A stretch of 64,000 bases of DNA from JAAYZH01 sp964479695 (GCA_964479695.1 CAYZSO010000005.1:1-64000), one strand, 5' to 3'. Positions 49,180 to 58,752 are shown, numbered from the stretch's first letter. Notes: generated by a model from the sequence alone, not told the origin. A program made the numbers and translations.

Positions 49180-49587
49180 ATGGAAGATTTTTTTACAATT
49201 GATGTTGTCTATTCGGAATCCCATATGCTTTTCCCCAAAATCGTCATCGGTTTGCTGATTATTATGGGGCTGGGACTTCTGATTCCCTGGCTCGTGAAAA
49301 AGATCAAGAACAAAGAAAGCTTTTCTATCAAGGGTAAACGTTTTTTCGAAGAAAATTATGACAAGGTGAAGTTTTGGGGTGGCTTAGCCCTTCTGACCGC
49401 CTGGATTTTCTTCCTTGATAAAATTGGTTTCATTGCCGCTTCGATCATTTTCATGTTCCTGATGTTGGTACTTTTCCAAGGCAAACTGAAACTTAAACCG
49501 ATTATCACATCCGCGGCAGTCTCGGTTGTGTCGACTTTGGCCACCTGGCTTTTGTTTGGTGTGCTTTTTAATATTACGTTGCCCTGA
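49180..49587 (+). CDS. tctB: TctB-family small membrane subunit
   Basis: A 135-aa protein with four hydrophobic segments, the expected layout of the poorly conserved TctB/DUF1468 subunit of TTT transporters. A positively charged loop (KKIKNKESFSIKGKRF) separates helices 1 and 2. It lies between tctC and tctA, the usual order, and ends 20 bases before tctA. Confidence 0.85.
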   Translation: MEDFFTIDVVYSESHMLFPKIVIGLLIIMGLGLLIPWLVKKIKNKESFSIKGKRFFEENYDKVKFWGGLALLTAWIFFLDKIGFIAASIIFMFLMLVLFQGKLKLKPIITSAAVSVVSTLATWLLFGVLFNITLP

Positions 49588-49607
49588 GCTGCTTGAAGGA
49601 GATAGAA

Positions 49608-51137
49608 ATGGAATTCACATTAACCTATTTTTTACTTTCTCTGTTAGGTGTCTGCGTAGGCATTATTTTCGGAGCAATCCCCGGAATGACCGCTACGATG
49701 GCTGTCGCCGTTTTCCTGCCCTTGACGTATGCGCTTGACCTGAGTGGCGCTTTGTATTTGCTGCTGGGCCTTTACGTAGGTGGTATCAGCGGTGGTCTGG
49801 TTCCGGCTATCCTGATTAATATTCCCGGAACGCCGTCCTCTTTGGCCTCTGTTTTCGAAGGCTACCCGATGGCGAAGCGAGGCGAGGGTGAGCGCGCACT
49901 CAAGATCGCGATGGTGTCCTCTTTGATCGGTGGCCTTTTCTCCCTGGCTTGCCTCTATTTCTTCACACCCCCGCTGGCTTCTGTGGCGATTAAGTTCTCC
50001 TCGATTGAGAAGTTCTTGATTATCCTGTTTGCACTGACGGTTGTGGGTGCACTGTCAAAAGGCAAAATGCTTTTGGGCGTCTTCAGCTCCTTCCTGGGCG
50101 TGCTGATTTCGTTGGCAGGAACCTTCCGTGACAATAACCAATTGCGCCTTGTTCCCCAGATTTTCCGCAAAGAGCTGATTTACGGCTTCGATATGCTTCC
50201 GTTGTTGATTGGCCTTTTTGCCGTGTCACAGATGCTGACTGAGGCCGAAAATAGCATGAAGTCTCAGGCGAGTAAAGAGATTTTCGAAATGAAGAAATCC
50301 GCCCAACAATTTTCTTTCCGCGATTTCAAAGGCAACATTGGCTCCATGCTGCGTTCTGCGATTATCGGAACGTTCATTGGCGTCTTGCCGGGTATCGGCG
50401 GCAGCACGGCTTCGCTGCTGTCCTACTCCCAATATAAGTCTTGGACCAAGCATCCGGAGAGAGTCGGCACTGGTGACCCGGAAGGCCTCATTTGTACAGA
50501 GACAGCGGATAATGCTTTGACGGGTGGTGCTTTGATTCCCCTGCTTTCCCTGGGTTTGCCCGGAGATAGTACGACAGCTGTCATGATCGGTGCGTTCATG
50601 CTTCATGGTCTGCAGGTAGGGCCCCTGTTTATCTCCGAGAATGGTGATATTTGGAATGGCATCCTCTTTGGCCTCCTGATCGCCAACCTCCTCATGTTCG
50701 TGATCATGTTCTCATCCATCAAGTGGATCTCGAATCTGGTGAAGATTCCGCCTGCATTCCTCTATCCGGTCGTCATGCTGATGTGCATTGTGGGTTCGTA
50801 CGCGATTAACAACGGTGTCATGTTTGATGTTTGGACGATGCTGATTTTCGGTGTCCTGGGTTATATTTTTACCAAAATCGGTTTGCCGACTACCCCTTTC
50901 CTCATCGGCTTCATCCTTGGCCCCCAACTCGAGCAGTATTTTATCGACACACTCAAGGGCAACCAAGGAAGTTTGCTGGCATTTGTATCGCCTGACCGCC
51001 CAATTGCCCTTGTCATCTGGGGCTTGATCGCCATTTCCATTGGCTATGCAGTCTTCGAAGAAGTGAGGCACAAGAAGAGTCTGGCTGCAGGTACGACGGA
51101 TAAGAATCATGTCAGCTTGAAGGATTTGGATGACTGA
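49608..51137 (+). CDS. tctA: TctA-family large membrane subunit
   Basis: The main transport subunit, 509 aa, about 11-12 membrane segments. Family signatures include GVCVGIIFGAIPGMTATMAV near the start, GISGGLVPAILINIPGTPSS, and the inverted-repeat counterpart IGTFIGVLPGIGGSTASLL with LGLPGDSTTAV. ATG 49608 has AAGGAG upstream. A 15-bp tandem repeat (51126-51155) spans the stop. Confidence 0.93.
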   Translation: MEFTLTYFLLSLLGVCVGIIFGAIPGMTATMAVAVFLPLTYALDLSGALYLLLGLYVGGISGGLVPAILINIPGTPSSLASVFEGYPMAKRGEGERALKIAMVSSLIGGLFSLACLYFFTPPLASVAIKFSSIEKFLIILFALTVVGALSKGKMLLGVFSSFLGVLISLAGTFRDNNQLRLVPQIFRKELIYGFDMLPLLIGLFAVSQMLTEAENSMKSQASKEIFEMKKSAQQFSFRDFKGNIGSMLRSAIIGTFIGVLPGIGGSTASLLSYSQYKSWTKHPERVGTGDPEGLICTETADNALTGGALIPLLSLGLPGDSTTAVMIGAFMLHGLQVGPLFISENGDIWNGILFGLLIANLLMFVIMFSSIKWISNLVKIPPAFLYPVVMLMCIVGSYAINNGVMFDVWTMLIFGVLGYIFTKIGLPTTPFLIGFILGPQLEQYFIDTLKGNQGSLLAFVSPDRPIALVIWGLIAISIGYAVFEEVRHKKSLAAGTTDKNHVSLKDLDD

Positions 51138-51334
51138 ATTTTGGATGACTGAATTTCTGAAATCCGGTCGACGCTTCTACTGAACATTTAGTTTTTCGTC
51201 CCTCCGATTCCGGCCCGGTGCCGGCATTTGGGGGACATTTAGGTATTTTAGGTACATTTAGGTATTTTAGGTATATTTAGAAGTTTTAGGGACATTTAGG
51301 TATATTCAAGTATATTCAAGTATAAGGAGGCTCT
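51138..51334. repeat. Spacer of TTAGGTATTTTAGGTACATT-like repeats before garD
   Basis: Bases 51234-51330 repeat GGACATTTAGGTAT / TTTAGGTACATTTAGG / AAGTATATTC several times. GCCCGGTGCCGGC may form a small hairpin before them. AAGGAGG at the end serves garD. No promoter is evident, so garD is probably read from the tct promoter. Confidence 0.7.
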
Positions 51335-52849
51335 ATGCAAACCCTGATTCAGATCACCCCACAAGATAACGTAGCTATCGCCATCAAAGAGATTCCGGCA
51401 GGCACCACGTTGGAGAACGGCCTAACGGCCAGGCAGACAATCCCGCAAGCGCATAAAATTGCTCTGAAACAGATTCCGGCAGGACAGCCCGTGATCCGTT
51501 ACGGCGTCAACCTCGGGTTTGCCGTGAATACCATCGAGGCCGGTTCTTGGGTCAATGAATTTATGCTTGAGCTGCCTTCTACTCCGGAAGTTGAGCATAT
51601 GGAATTTTACGGAACGATGCTTCCGAAGTCTTTGCCGGAGGCTCCGCAGAAGACCTGGGAGGGCTACCGAAACCCCAGGGGAGGTTTCGCAGGTACACGC
51701 AACATCTTGGCGATCAGCACGACCGTGCAGTGTGTGGCCGGTGTTGTGAACCTGGCTCTGGCGAAAATTAAGCAAGAGCTCTTGCCGAAATATCCCAACG
51801 TCGATGACGTTGTCGCGCTGAATCACACATACGGTTGTGGAGTGGCGATCAATGCGCCTGATGCCGTTATTCCGATCCGTGCGATCCGCAACTTAATGGA
51901 TAATCCGAATTTCGGCGGCGAGTACCTGATCGTGGGCTTGGGTTGCGAGAAGCTCTCCTTGGACCGGCTCTTCGGTGATCAGCCCGTGCCGCGAGAGAAC
52001 GTAGTGATCTTGCAAGAAGAACAGGGATTTGAGGCGATGATGCGGAGGATTGTGGCTTTGGCCGAAGCAAAACTCGCAAAATTAAATGAGCGACACCGCG
52101 AGACGCTGCCTCTATCGACGCTCTGCATCGGAACCCAGTGCGGGGGTAGTGACGCATTCTCCGGGGTCAGTGCGAACCCGGCGATTGGCTATGCCTCGGA
52201 TCTACTGGTGGAGGGTGGCGCAACCGTCCTGTTCTCGGAGGTGACCGAAGTTCGCGATGCCGTTCACATTCTGGCCGCTCGTTGTGTGGCCAAAGCCGCC
52301 GCCAACAAACTTGCTCAGGAGATGCGCTGGTACGATGAGTACCTCGAGAAGGGCAGTGTCGATCGCAGTGCGAACCCGACGCCCGGCAACAAACAAGGCG
52401 GCCTTGCCAACATTGTGGAGAAGGCGATGGGCTCGATTGCAAAATCCGGCCATGCCCCGATTGTCGAAGTGCTGTCTCCCGGCGAAAGGCCTGGTGAGCA
52501 TGGTTTGATTTTTGCAGCGACGCCTGCGAGTGATTTCGTCTGTGGGACGATGCAGCTGGCGTCCGGTATCGGTCTGCAGGTTTTTTCGACCGGACGAGGG
52601 ACCCCATACGGACTGGCCGCTGCACCGGTGATCAAAGTATCGACTCGCACGGAGCTCAAGACGAATTGGCCGGACCTGATTGATTTCGACGCCGGTCCGA
52701 TTGCATCCGGTGAAGCGACGATCCCGGAGCTGGGTGAGGCTCTGTTTCACTATATTCTGGCGGTGGCCAGCGGGGCGGAGAAGCCTTGGGCTGAAACGTA
52801 TAAGATTCATAACGATCTTGCTATTTTCAATCCGGCACCGATTACGTGA
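51335..52849 (+). CDS. garD: Galactarate dehydratase (UxaA/GarD family)
   Basis: Converts galactarate to 5-keto-4-deoxy-D-glucarate. The 504-aa protein has the N-terminal SAF-like domain (ITPQDNVAIAIKEIPAGT), then the catalytic part with GYRNPRGGFAGTRN, ALNHTYGCG, LIVGLGCEKLS and TLCIGTQCGGSDAFSG; the conserved cysteines and histidine would hold the metal. Altronate dehydratase is the nearest alternative, but the sugar-acid neighbours favour galactarate. Confidence 0.88.
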   Translation: MQTLIQITPQDNVAIAIKEIPAGTTLENGLTARQTIPQAHKIALKQIPAGQPVIRYGVNLGFAVNTIEAGSWVNEFMLELPSTPEVEHMEFYGTMLPKSLPEAPQKTWEGYRNPRGGFAGTRNILAISTTVQCVAGVVNLALAKIKQELLPKYPNVDDVVALNHTYGCGVAINAPDAVIPIRAIRNLMDNPNFGGEYLIVGLGCEKLSLDRLFGDQPVPRENVVILQEEQGFEAMMRRIVALAEAKLAKLNERHRETLPLSTLCIGTQCGGSDAFSGVSANPAIGYASDLLVEGGATVLFSEVTEVRDAVHILAARCVAKAAANKLAQEMRWYDEYLEKGSVDRSANPTPGNKQGGLANIVEKAMGSIAKSGHAPIVEVLSPGERPGEHGLIFAATPASDFVCGTMQLASGIGLQVFSTGRGTPYGLAAAPVIKVSTRTELKTNWPDLIDFDAGPIASGEATIPELGEALFHYILAVASGAEKPWAETYKIHNDLAIFNPAPIT

Positions 52850-52974
52850 TGTGAGGCGGACGGGAGTGGTTGGGGGCGGCTTTGGCCATGGAAACGCGGA
52901 GAAATCTCTGCTATTCTGTCAGAAGTGAAATGAAGTGAAAGATTGCTTGCAGTTTGTGTAAGCAAGGAGGAACT

Positions 52975-54876
52975 ATGGCTAAATTTATTTTTCTCAGTCC
53001 TCGTCAAGATATGATCGCTCAAGCACAATCCGTCAACGCCAAACTCAAAACGCCCTTGTCTGTCGAGATGAAACTTGTCACTTCAGAGACCGTGGTTGAC
53101 GAAGCGGATCAGGCGTTCGCGAACGGCGCGGAAATTGCCATTGCTCGCGGGAATTACGCCTCCTTGATTAAGCGCTTCGCGGAAATTCCGGTTGTCGAAA
53201 TCGTGCTCACCGCGCAAGAGCTGGGGTTGGTCATCATCCAAGCGAAAAAACTAAGTTATAATCCGGTGCCGGTTATCGGGCTAGTGGGCTTCGCCAATAT
53301 GTTCCCTGATGTGCGGTATTTCAATGAACTTTTCGATATCGAACTCAAAACCTACTATGTAAAAGTGATGGAAGAGTTGAACGATGCGGTGAGCCACGCG
53401 ATCGCGGATGAGGTGGATGTCATTATCGGCGGTGATATTGTGGCTTCACTCAGCCAATCGTCCGGGATCCCGACGCTGTTTTTTGAGTCGACAGAAGACT
53501 CGATTCAACAAGCGTTCCGAGTCGCCTCCAGCGTTGCCTATGCTTCCGACCTGGAGAAGAAGAACAACTCGGAACTTCGGGCGCTGCTGGATTTTTCGTT
53601 CAATGCGATTATTCGTCTGAATGCCAAAGGCGAAATCCAAATCCTCAACCATATCGCCAGAAATCTTCTGGAAATTGAAGAAGAGGATGTGCTGGGTCAA
53701 CCCATCGAACAATACGTGCCTCTGGAACCCGGCCACCTGGCCACGGTTCTGGAGGATGGGGAAGAGATTTTTTCTTATTATCTGCAGGTAAAAGGCAAAG
53801 AGGTCGCCCTGAATCTCGCCCCCCTGAAGCTCGGTAATCACATTGATGGGGCGATCTTGTCCCTTCATGAAGTGCATAAAATTCATGAATTAGAAGCTGA
53901 AGCGCGGACAAAACTCTATCTTCGGGGGCGCAAGGCGAGTTTTACTTTTGCGGATCTGGAGCAAAATCTCGTTGTCGATTCTGCCGTGCTGGAAACCGCC
54001 AAGCAATTCGCCCAGTCCGATGCGCCGCTTCTCTTGTTTAATGAGACTGGCTTTGAAACGGAACTTCTGGCGCAGGCAATACACACGCAGTCGCCTAGGG
54101 CCCATGGTCCTTTTGTGCCCGCCAGGCCCGCCGCCTATGATAAGAGCGAGCAGCTTTGGTATCTATTTGGTTCCGGCTCCGGAAGTACAAAAGAAGGTCT
54201 CTTTGCGAGCGCGCACACCGGAACCCTTTACATCGATGAAATTACGGAGCTCACTTCGGCCGCCCAATATCGGCTCTATAAGCTGCTCACGGAGCACATC
54301 ATCATCCGCGACAATGACCTAAGGCCTTTGCCCGCCAACATCAGGCTTATTGCAGCTTCCAGTCATGACCTGGCGGTCCTGGTTGAGGAAGGGAAGTTCC
54401 GCCAAGACCTCTATTATGTTCTGAATACTTTATCCCTTGCCTTGACTCCGCTGCACCAACGCCCCGCTGATCTGGAGATCCTGATCGATCGATACATCAA
54501 GGAGTTCTCCGAATTATATTCGCGCTATATTGTCCTTACTCAGGGGGCCAAAGCCGCCCTCATCAACTATCCTTGGTCTGGAAATCATTTGCAAGTTCGT
54601 AGTTTTCTCGAACGCCTTGTGCTCTCCGCACCACGCCGTTCGGTGGATGAAATCCAAGTCTCCCGTCTCCTGACGGAAGCCTACCCCATTATTCTCCATC
54701 GTAAGCCGGAAGAACCGATCATCGTCTATAAAGACCCGGAAGCGGCCGTGATTGCCGAACTCTTGCAGAAGCACCAAGGCAGCCGACAAGCCGTTGCCTC
54801 CGAGATGGGCATCTCTACGACGACGCTCTGGCGCAAAATGAAGAAGTACCAAATTACCGGATCTTTCGAAGCGTGA
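52975..54876 (+). CDS. PrpR/SdaR-like regulator with degenerate sigma-54-type AAA+ domain
   Basis: A 633-aa regulator. Residues 1-195 resemble the PrpR_N sensor domain; a PAS domain follows (RALLDFSFNAIIRLNAKGEIQILN, about 203-310). The AAA+ part has lost its key motifs: Walker A is NETGFETE instead of GESGTGKE, and the GAFTGA loop that contacts sigma-54 is replaced by GSGSGSTKEG. The arginine region FRQDLYYVLN and the C-terminal Fis HTH (GSRQAVASEMGISTTTLWRKMKKY) are kept. So it probably binds DNA and a ligand without activating sigma-54 polymerase. GGAGG 5 bases before ATG 52975 fixes the start. It lies between garD and the convergent gudD operon, its likely targets. Confidence 0.85.
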   Translation: MAKFIFLSPRQDMIAQAQSVNAKLKTPLSVEMKLVTSETVVDEADQAFANGAEIAIARGNYASLIKRFAEIPVVEIVLTAQELGLVIIQAKKLSYNPVPVIGLVGFANMFPDVRYFNELFDIELKTYYVKVMEELNDAVSHAIADEVDVIIGGDIVASLSQSSGIPTLFFESTEDSIQQAFRVASSVAYASDLEKKNNSELRALLDFSFNAIIRLNAKGEIQILNHIARNLLEIEEEDVLGQPIEQYVPLEPGHLATVLEDGEEIFSYYLQVKGKEVALNLAPLKLGNHIDGAILSLHEVHKIHELEAEARTKLYLRGRKASFTFADLEQNLVVDSAVLETAKQFAQSDAPLLLFNETGFETELLAQAIHTQSPRAHGPFVPARPAAYDKSEQLWYLFGSGSGSTKEGLFASAHTGTLYIDEITELTSAAQYRLYKLLTEHIIIRDNDLRPLPANIRLIAASSHDLAVLVEEGKFRQDLYYVLNTLSLALTPLHQRPADLEILIDRYIKEFSELYSRYIVLTQGAKAALINYPWSGNHLQVRSFLERLVLSAPRRSVDEIQVSRLLTEAYPIILHRKPEEPIIVYKDPEAAVIAELLQKHQGSRQAVASEMGISTTTLWRKMKKYQITGSFEA

Positions 54877-54970
54877 TATGCGCGGAGCGTAGCACAAGAA
54901 GTGCGAGAGCGGAGCTAGGCTCCGGAATATAGCGCACGGAACTTTCTGAACCGCAGTTTCCTAAACAGAA

Positions 54971-54997
54971 GAAGAGCCGGTCTTGCCGGCTCTTCCT
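54971..54997 (+). terminator. Hairpin terminator after the regulator
   Basis: GAAGAGCCGG and CCGGCTCTTC form a perfect 10-bp stem with a 5-base loop. Only a weak T-run follows. The remaining spacer to 55150 shows nothing else. Confidence 0.65.
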
Positions 54998-55150
54998 CTG
55001 TACAAAAGGGGGTTCTATGGGGGTTTTGTGGGGGTTCAATAGCGTTAAGGGGTCAAAGTTGCTGGTGGACATCAAGGGTTTTCAATGGGCTTGCTGTCCA
55101 TTCGTGTGGTTGTCCATTCGTGTTGTTGTCTGTTTAGGAGTTGATGATTT

Positions 55151-56479
55151 TTACCGGACCAGGCAAGGGGATTTGGGATCAAATTTCCAGCCGGGAATGT
55201 AATATTGCATGCCGATGGCGTCATCACGTGCACCCAGACCATGTTCAAGATAGAGTTCATGGGCTTTCTCGACCTGCTCTCGATCCACATCGATGCCCAA
55301 GCCCGGTTTCTTCGGAATGGTAATTTGTCCGTCGACAATTTGCATGGGCTCCACCGTCAGACGCTCTGTGCCTTCCTGCCAGATCCAGTGGGTATCCACA
55401 GCCGTAATATTGCCCGGAACGGCTGCGGCCGTATGCACAGTCATCGCCAGAGAAATATCAAAGTGGTTATTGGAGTGCGAACCCCAGGTTAAACCAAACT
55501 CGTTACAAAGCTGGCCGACACGCACCGACCCGGACATCGTCCAGAAATGGGGATCTGCCAACGGGATGTCAACGGATTGCAACGCAACTGAATGGGCCAT
55601 TTGGCGCCAATCCGTTGCAATCATGTTGGTAGCCGTTGGTAACCCGGTTGCACGGCGGAATTCCGCGAGGATTTCGCGGCCGCTGAAACCATCTTCCGCA
55701 CCGCAAGGGTCTTCACAATAGGTTAGGATGCCGTGCATATCTTTGCACAGCTCAATCGCTTCCTTAAGTTTCCAGCCGCCGTTGGGATCCAGGGTAATTC
55801 TGGCGTCGGGGAAGGCCTCTTTCAGTGCACGGATGGCCTTCATCTCCTCCTTGCCGGACATGACTCCGCCCTTGAGCTTGAAATCCCGGAAACCGTACTT
55901 GTCATAGGTGGCTTTGGCCAAAGCCACCACCGCTTCCGGTGTCATCGCTTCCTCGTGGCGCAAGCGGTACCAATCCCAGCTGCCGTCGGGCTCGGAATAA
56001 TAGGGAAGATCGGTCCTCTTGCGGTCGCCGACATAGAAAAGGTAGGAGAGGAACTTCACGGAGTCGCGTTGTTGGCCGTCGCCCAGAAGCGCGCAAACCG
56101 GCAGATCCAAGAACTTGCCCAGGAGATCTAACATCGCCGCTTCGATTGCCGTCACGCAATGAATGCCGGTTCTGAGATCGAACGTCTGATTGCCGCGCTC
56201 ATCGGGACCTGCTTTGTCTAGCTCGGCCTTCACGCGAAGGAGGACATTCTTATAATTCGCAATCTTCTCTCCGACAACCAGAGGGATTACTTTTTCCAAA
56301 CCTTGGGTGATTTTGGGACCCCCGGGCACTTCGCCGACACCGGTTCGACCTTCAGAATCGGTCAGGATGACCACATTGCGGGTGAAGTAAGGCGCATGCG
56401 CACCGGAAAGATTGAAAAGCATACTGTCGCGCCCGGCAACAGGGAGAACTTCCATATTGGTAACAGTTGGCAACATCAT
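55151..56479 (-). CDS. gudD: Glucarate dehydratase (enolase superfamily)
   Basis: Dehydrates D-glucarate (and often idarate) to 5-keto-4-deoxyglucarate. The 442-aa protein has the lysine pair FKLKGG (Lys 201 and 203), metal ligand region ITLDPNGGW, and the catalytic histidine in GSHSNNHFD (His 339), all as in E. coli GlucD. AAAGGA precedes two adjacent ATGs; either may be used. It is the last gene of a minus-strand set with the lyase and GarR genes and ends facing the regulator gene. Confidence 0.95.
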   Translation of the reverse strand: MMLPTVTNMEVLPVAGRDSMLFNLSGAHAPYFTRNVVILTDSEGRTGVGEVPGGPKITQGLEKVIPLVVGEKIANYKNVLLRVKAELDKAGPDERGNQTFDLRTGIHCVTAIEAAMLDLLGKFLDLPVCALLGDGQQRDSVKFLSYLFYVGDRKRTDLPYYSEPDGSWDWYRLRHEEAMTPEAVVALAKATYDKYGFRDFKLKGGVMSGKEEMKAIRALKEAFPDARITLDPNGGWKLKEAIELCKDMHGILTYCEDPCGAEDGFSGREILAEFRRATGLPTATNMIATDWRQMAHSVALQSVDIPLADPHFWTMSGSVRVGQLCNEFGLTWGSHSNNHFDISLAMTVHTAAAVPGNITAVDTHWIWQEGTERLTVEPMQIVDGQITIPKKPGLGIDVDREQVEKAHELYLEHGLGARDDAIGMQYYIPGWKFDPKSPCLVR

Positions 56480-56530
56480 TGGTCCTTTCTTTAAACGAGG
56501 GGCATTTCACTTAAACGAGGAGCATTTCAC

Positions 56531-57421
56531 TTAAATAAGATTCATATCGACTAGGAGCAAGCGCAACTTCTCGTAGTTGGCCGGCGAGAGTTCCTGAATC
56601 GGTTCAATACACTTACCAACGGCGAAGCCTTCCATCTCCAGGCCTTCTTTGATCACTTGAGGGAAAGTGGCCAGGTTCGTGGCGATTCGCAGAGGAGCCA
56701 GTTTGAACTGCGCTTCGAGGCTGCCTTCCAGGTCGCCTGCGACATATTTGTCATAGATGTCCGCAGTTAAACGCGGGGCGACATTGGCGCAGCTGGCAAT
56801 AGCTCCCGATGCCCCATAACATAAGGCCGCATAGATCAAGGTGTCGCGCCCGATCAGCACATGGAAATTAGGATTATTCCGGGTAAGCCTGATGTATTCC
56901 GCCGTGTTGGTCATATCGCCGGTGCTGTCTTTTACAGCAACGATGTTGGGGATTTCCGCCAGGCGGGCCACCGTCTCCGGCGCGATCGTCACATTTGTTT
57001 TCGGAAGGTTATTGTACATTACGATCGGCATGTCTGTGCTTGCCGCAACCTGGGCGTAGAACTGATAAAGCTCGGCCTGGGTCTGGCTGATAAACATGGG
57101 TGTCAAAACTGAAATCGCATTCACGCCGGACTCTTCGGCAATCTTGATCATTTTGATGGTACCGCGTGTTGTGATATGGTTTGTCCCTGCGTACACCGGG
57201 ACTCGGCCGGCCGTCTGCTCCACGGTGATTTGCAGAACTCTGCGGTAATCTTCATCCGTGACCGCATAAAATTCACCGGTTGTGCCCATGGGAAACAACC
57301 CATGCACCCCTTCATCTAGTAAATGGTCGATCAGCTGGCGCAAAACCGGCTCATTGATCTCGCCTTCCTCCGTAAACGGAGTGATAATCGGCGGAATAAT
57401 GCCCTTTGGCACAAACGACAT
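56531..57421 (-). CDS. DHDPS/NAL-family lyase, probable 5-keto-4-deoxyglucarate aldolase
   Basis: A 296-aa class I aldolase-fold enzyme. GTTGEFYAVTDEDY is the substrate-carboxylate loop, the tyrosine lies in VMYNNLP and the Schiff-base lysine in IVAVKDSTGD. Sequence cannot separate KdgD (decarboxylating dehydratase) from a retro-aldolase. The next gene is garR, which needs tartronate semialdehyde, and no aldehyde dehydrogenase is present, so cleavage to pyruvate and tartronate semialdehyde is the more coherent role. A 20-bp tandem repeat (56491-56530) follows the stop. Confidence 0.85.
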   Translation of the reverse strand: MSFVPKGIIPPIITPFTEEGEINEPVLRQLIDHLLDEGVHGLFPMGTTGEFYAVTDEDYRRVLQITVEQTAGRVPVYAGTNHITTRGTIKMIKIAEESGVNAISVLTPMFISQTQAELYQFYAQVAASTDMPIVMYNNLPKTNVTIAPETVARLAEIPNIVAVKDSTGDMTNTAEYIRLTRNNPNFHVLIGRDTLIYAALCYGASGAIASCANVAPRLTADIYDKYVAGDLEGSLEAQFKLAPLRIATNLATFPQVIKEGLEMEGFAVGKCIEPIQELSPANYEKLRLLLVDMNLI

Positions 57422-57441
57422 ACGTTGGCTACTCCTTGCTC

Positions 57442-58329
57442 TTACTCATCTCGGCCGATTTTCGTACCGGCGACTTTTTCATAGTATTTGGCGATCGCGC
57501 TGTGATCCTCTTTGCCGCAGCCATCTGCCTTGAGCGTTTGAAGCATCTCCATAACAGCAGCAGAAAGCGGCATCGGCGACCCGACACTGTGTGCGGTTTC
57601 CAAAGCATTGTTCAGATCCTTGATATGAAGATCGATCCGGAATCCGGGCTTATAATCACCTGCAATAATCATTGGGCCTTTGGCATTCATGACAGTGCTT
57701 CCTGCCAGGCCGCCTTTAATCGCCTCGAAGACAAGGTTTGGGTCAACGCCGGCTTTTTCCGCCAACATAAAGGCTTCTGAAACAGCCGCGATATTGAGTG
57801 CCACCACCACTTGGTTGGCTAATTTCGTGGTATTGCCCGCGCCGACTTCGCCGCAGCGGACGACAGAAGAACCCATGGTTTCAAGCAGCGGTTTGAATTC
57901 GTCGAACACGTCCTGCGGCCCGCCAACCATGAAAGCAAGTGTTCCATCCACGGCCTTCGGTTCGCCGCCACTCACGGGTGCATCCAGCATGCGAACGCCT
58001 TTTTTGGCCAAAACCGCCGCCACCTCCTGCGATGCCAGGGGGCTGATGGAACTCATATCGATAAAAGTCGTACCTTCACGCATATACTCCGCAACACGAC
58101 CTTCTTCCAACATCACTTGCTTTACTTGCGGTGAGTTCGGGAGCATCGTAAGCACAACATCACAAGTCTCTCCGATTTCTTGCTGGGTCAGAGATTTTGC
58201 ACCGGCCGCCACCACTTCGGCAACGTTCGCTTCGTTCATGTCGTTGACACTGAGGTCATAGCCTGCTTTCAGCATATTTTTTGCCATGGGTTTTCCCATA
58301 ATACCAAGACCAATTAAACCGATTTTCAT
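57442..58329 (-). CDS. garR: Tartronate semialdehyde reductase
   Basis: Reduces tartronate semialdehyde (2-hydroxy-3-oxopropionate) to D-glycerate. The 295-aa beta-hydroxyacid dehydrogenase has the Rossmann GLGIMGKPMAKN, the substrate motif DAPVSGGEPKAVDGTLAFM, and the catalytic lysine in GAGNTTKLANQ (about Lys 171). It is first in the minus-strand operon, with GGAGG before the start and TATAAT on the minus strand at 58403-58408. Confidence 0.93.
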   Translation of the reverse strand: MKIGLIGLGIMGKPMAKNMLKAGYDLSVNDMNEANVAEVVAAGAKSLTQQEIGETCDVVLTMLPNSPQVKQVMLEEGRVAEYMREGTTFIDMSSISPLASQEVAAVLAKKGVRMLDAPVSGGEPKAVDGTLAFMVGGPQDVFDEFKPLLETMGSSVVRCGEVGAGNTTKLANQVVVALNIAAVSEAFMLAEKAGVDPNLVFEAIKGGLAGSTVMNAKGPMIIAGDYKPGFRIDLHIKDLNNALETAHSVGSPMPLSAAVMEMLQTLKADGCGKEDHSAIAKYYEKVAGTKIGRDE

Positions 58330-58752
58330 ACGATTGTTCCTCCTTCAGATCTGTACAGAATTCTCATTTTCGCCGTGATTTAGGCAATTGGGATGTGTAG
58401 GTATTATAAAAAACAGAAATTTTCTCTGCTATTGACAAAAGGTGTAAGCTTACCCCCGCGATTTGGCTATTTTCCGAAATCATCCAATTTTTGCAATGAA
58501 GATTACATCCAGACGTTTCATGCATTCCGTCTTGTCGTCTCTATCGTTTCGGTAATTTCTATCGTTTCGGTCGTTATTGTCGTTTCGCCACGGCTGACCA
58601 CCACCGCCTGTACCCAACCGAAAACACCGCAGAACTTTAAATGTAAAGTTCTGCGGTGTTTACTGCGCTTGCTGCGCTCGCGCCGCGGGTATTGGGTATA
58701 ATGGTAAGACGCTTTAAATTATTTCGGTAAGGAAGCTTCCGGGAGGTTACCC
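58330..58752. other. Divergent spacer upstream of garR
   Basis: Holds the garR promoter (minus-strand TATAAT at 58403-58408, weak -35). TCTCTGCTATT at 58423-58433 also occurs at 52905-52915 before the regulator gene and could be a shared regulator site. Bases 58540-58590 repeat ATCGTTTCGGTAATTTCT-like units. A plus-strand TATAAT at 58697 may serve the following gene, though no -35 is evident. Confidence 0.5.
58623..58660. repeat. Dispersed palindrome, copy 3
   Basis: AACACCGCAGAACTTTA and its complement flank a central AATG. The outer bases differ from copies 1 and 2 but still pair, so the hairpin is conserved and not just the sequence. Confidence 0.9.
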
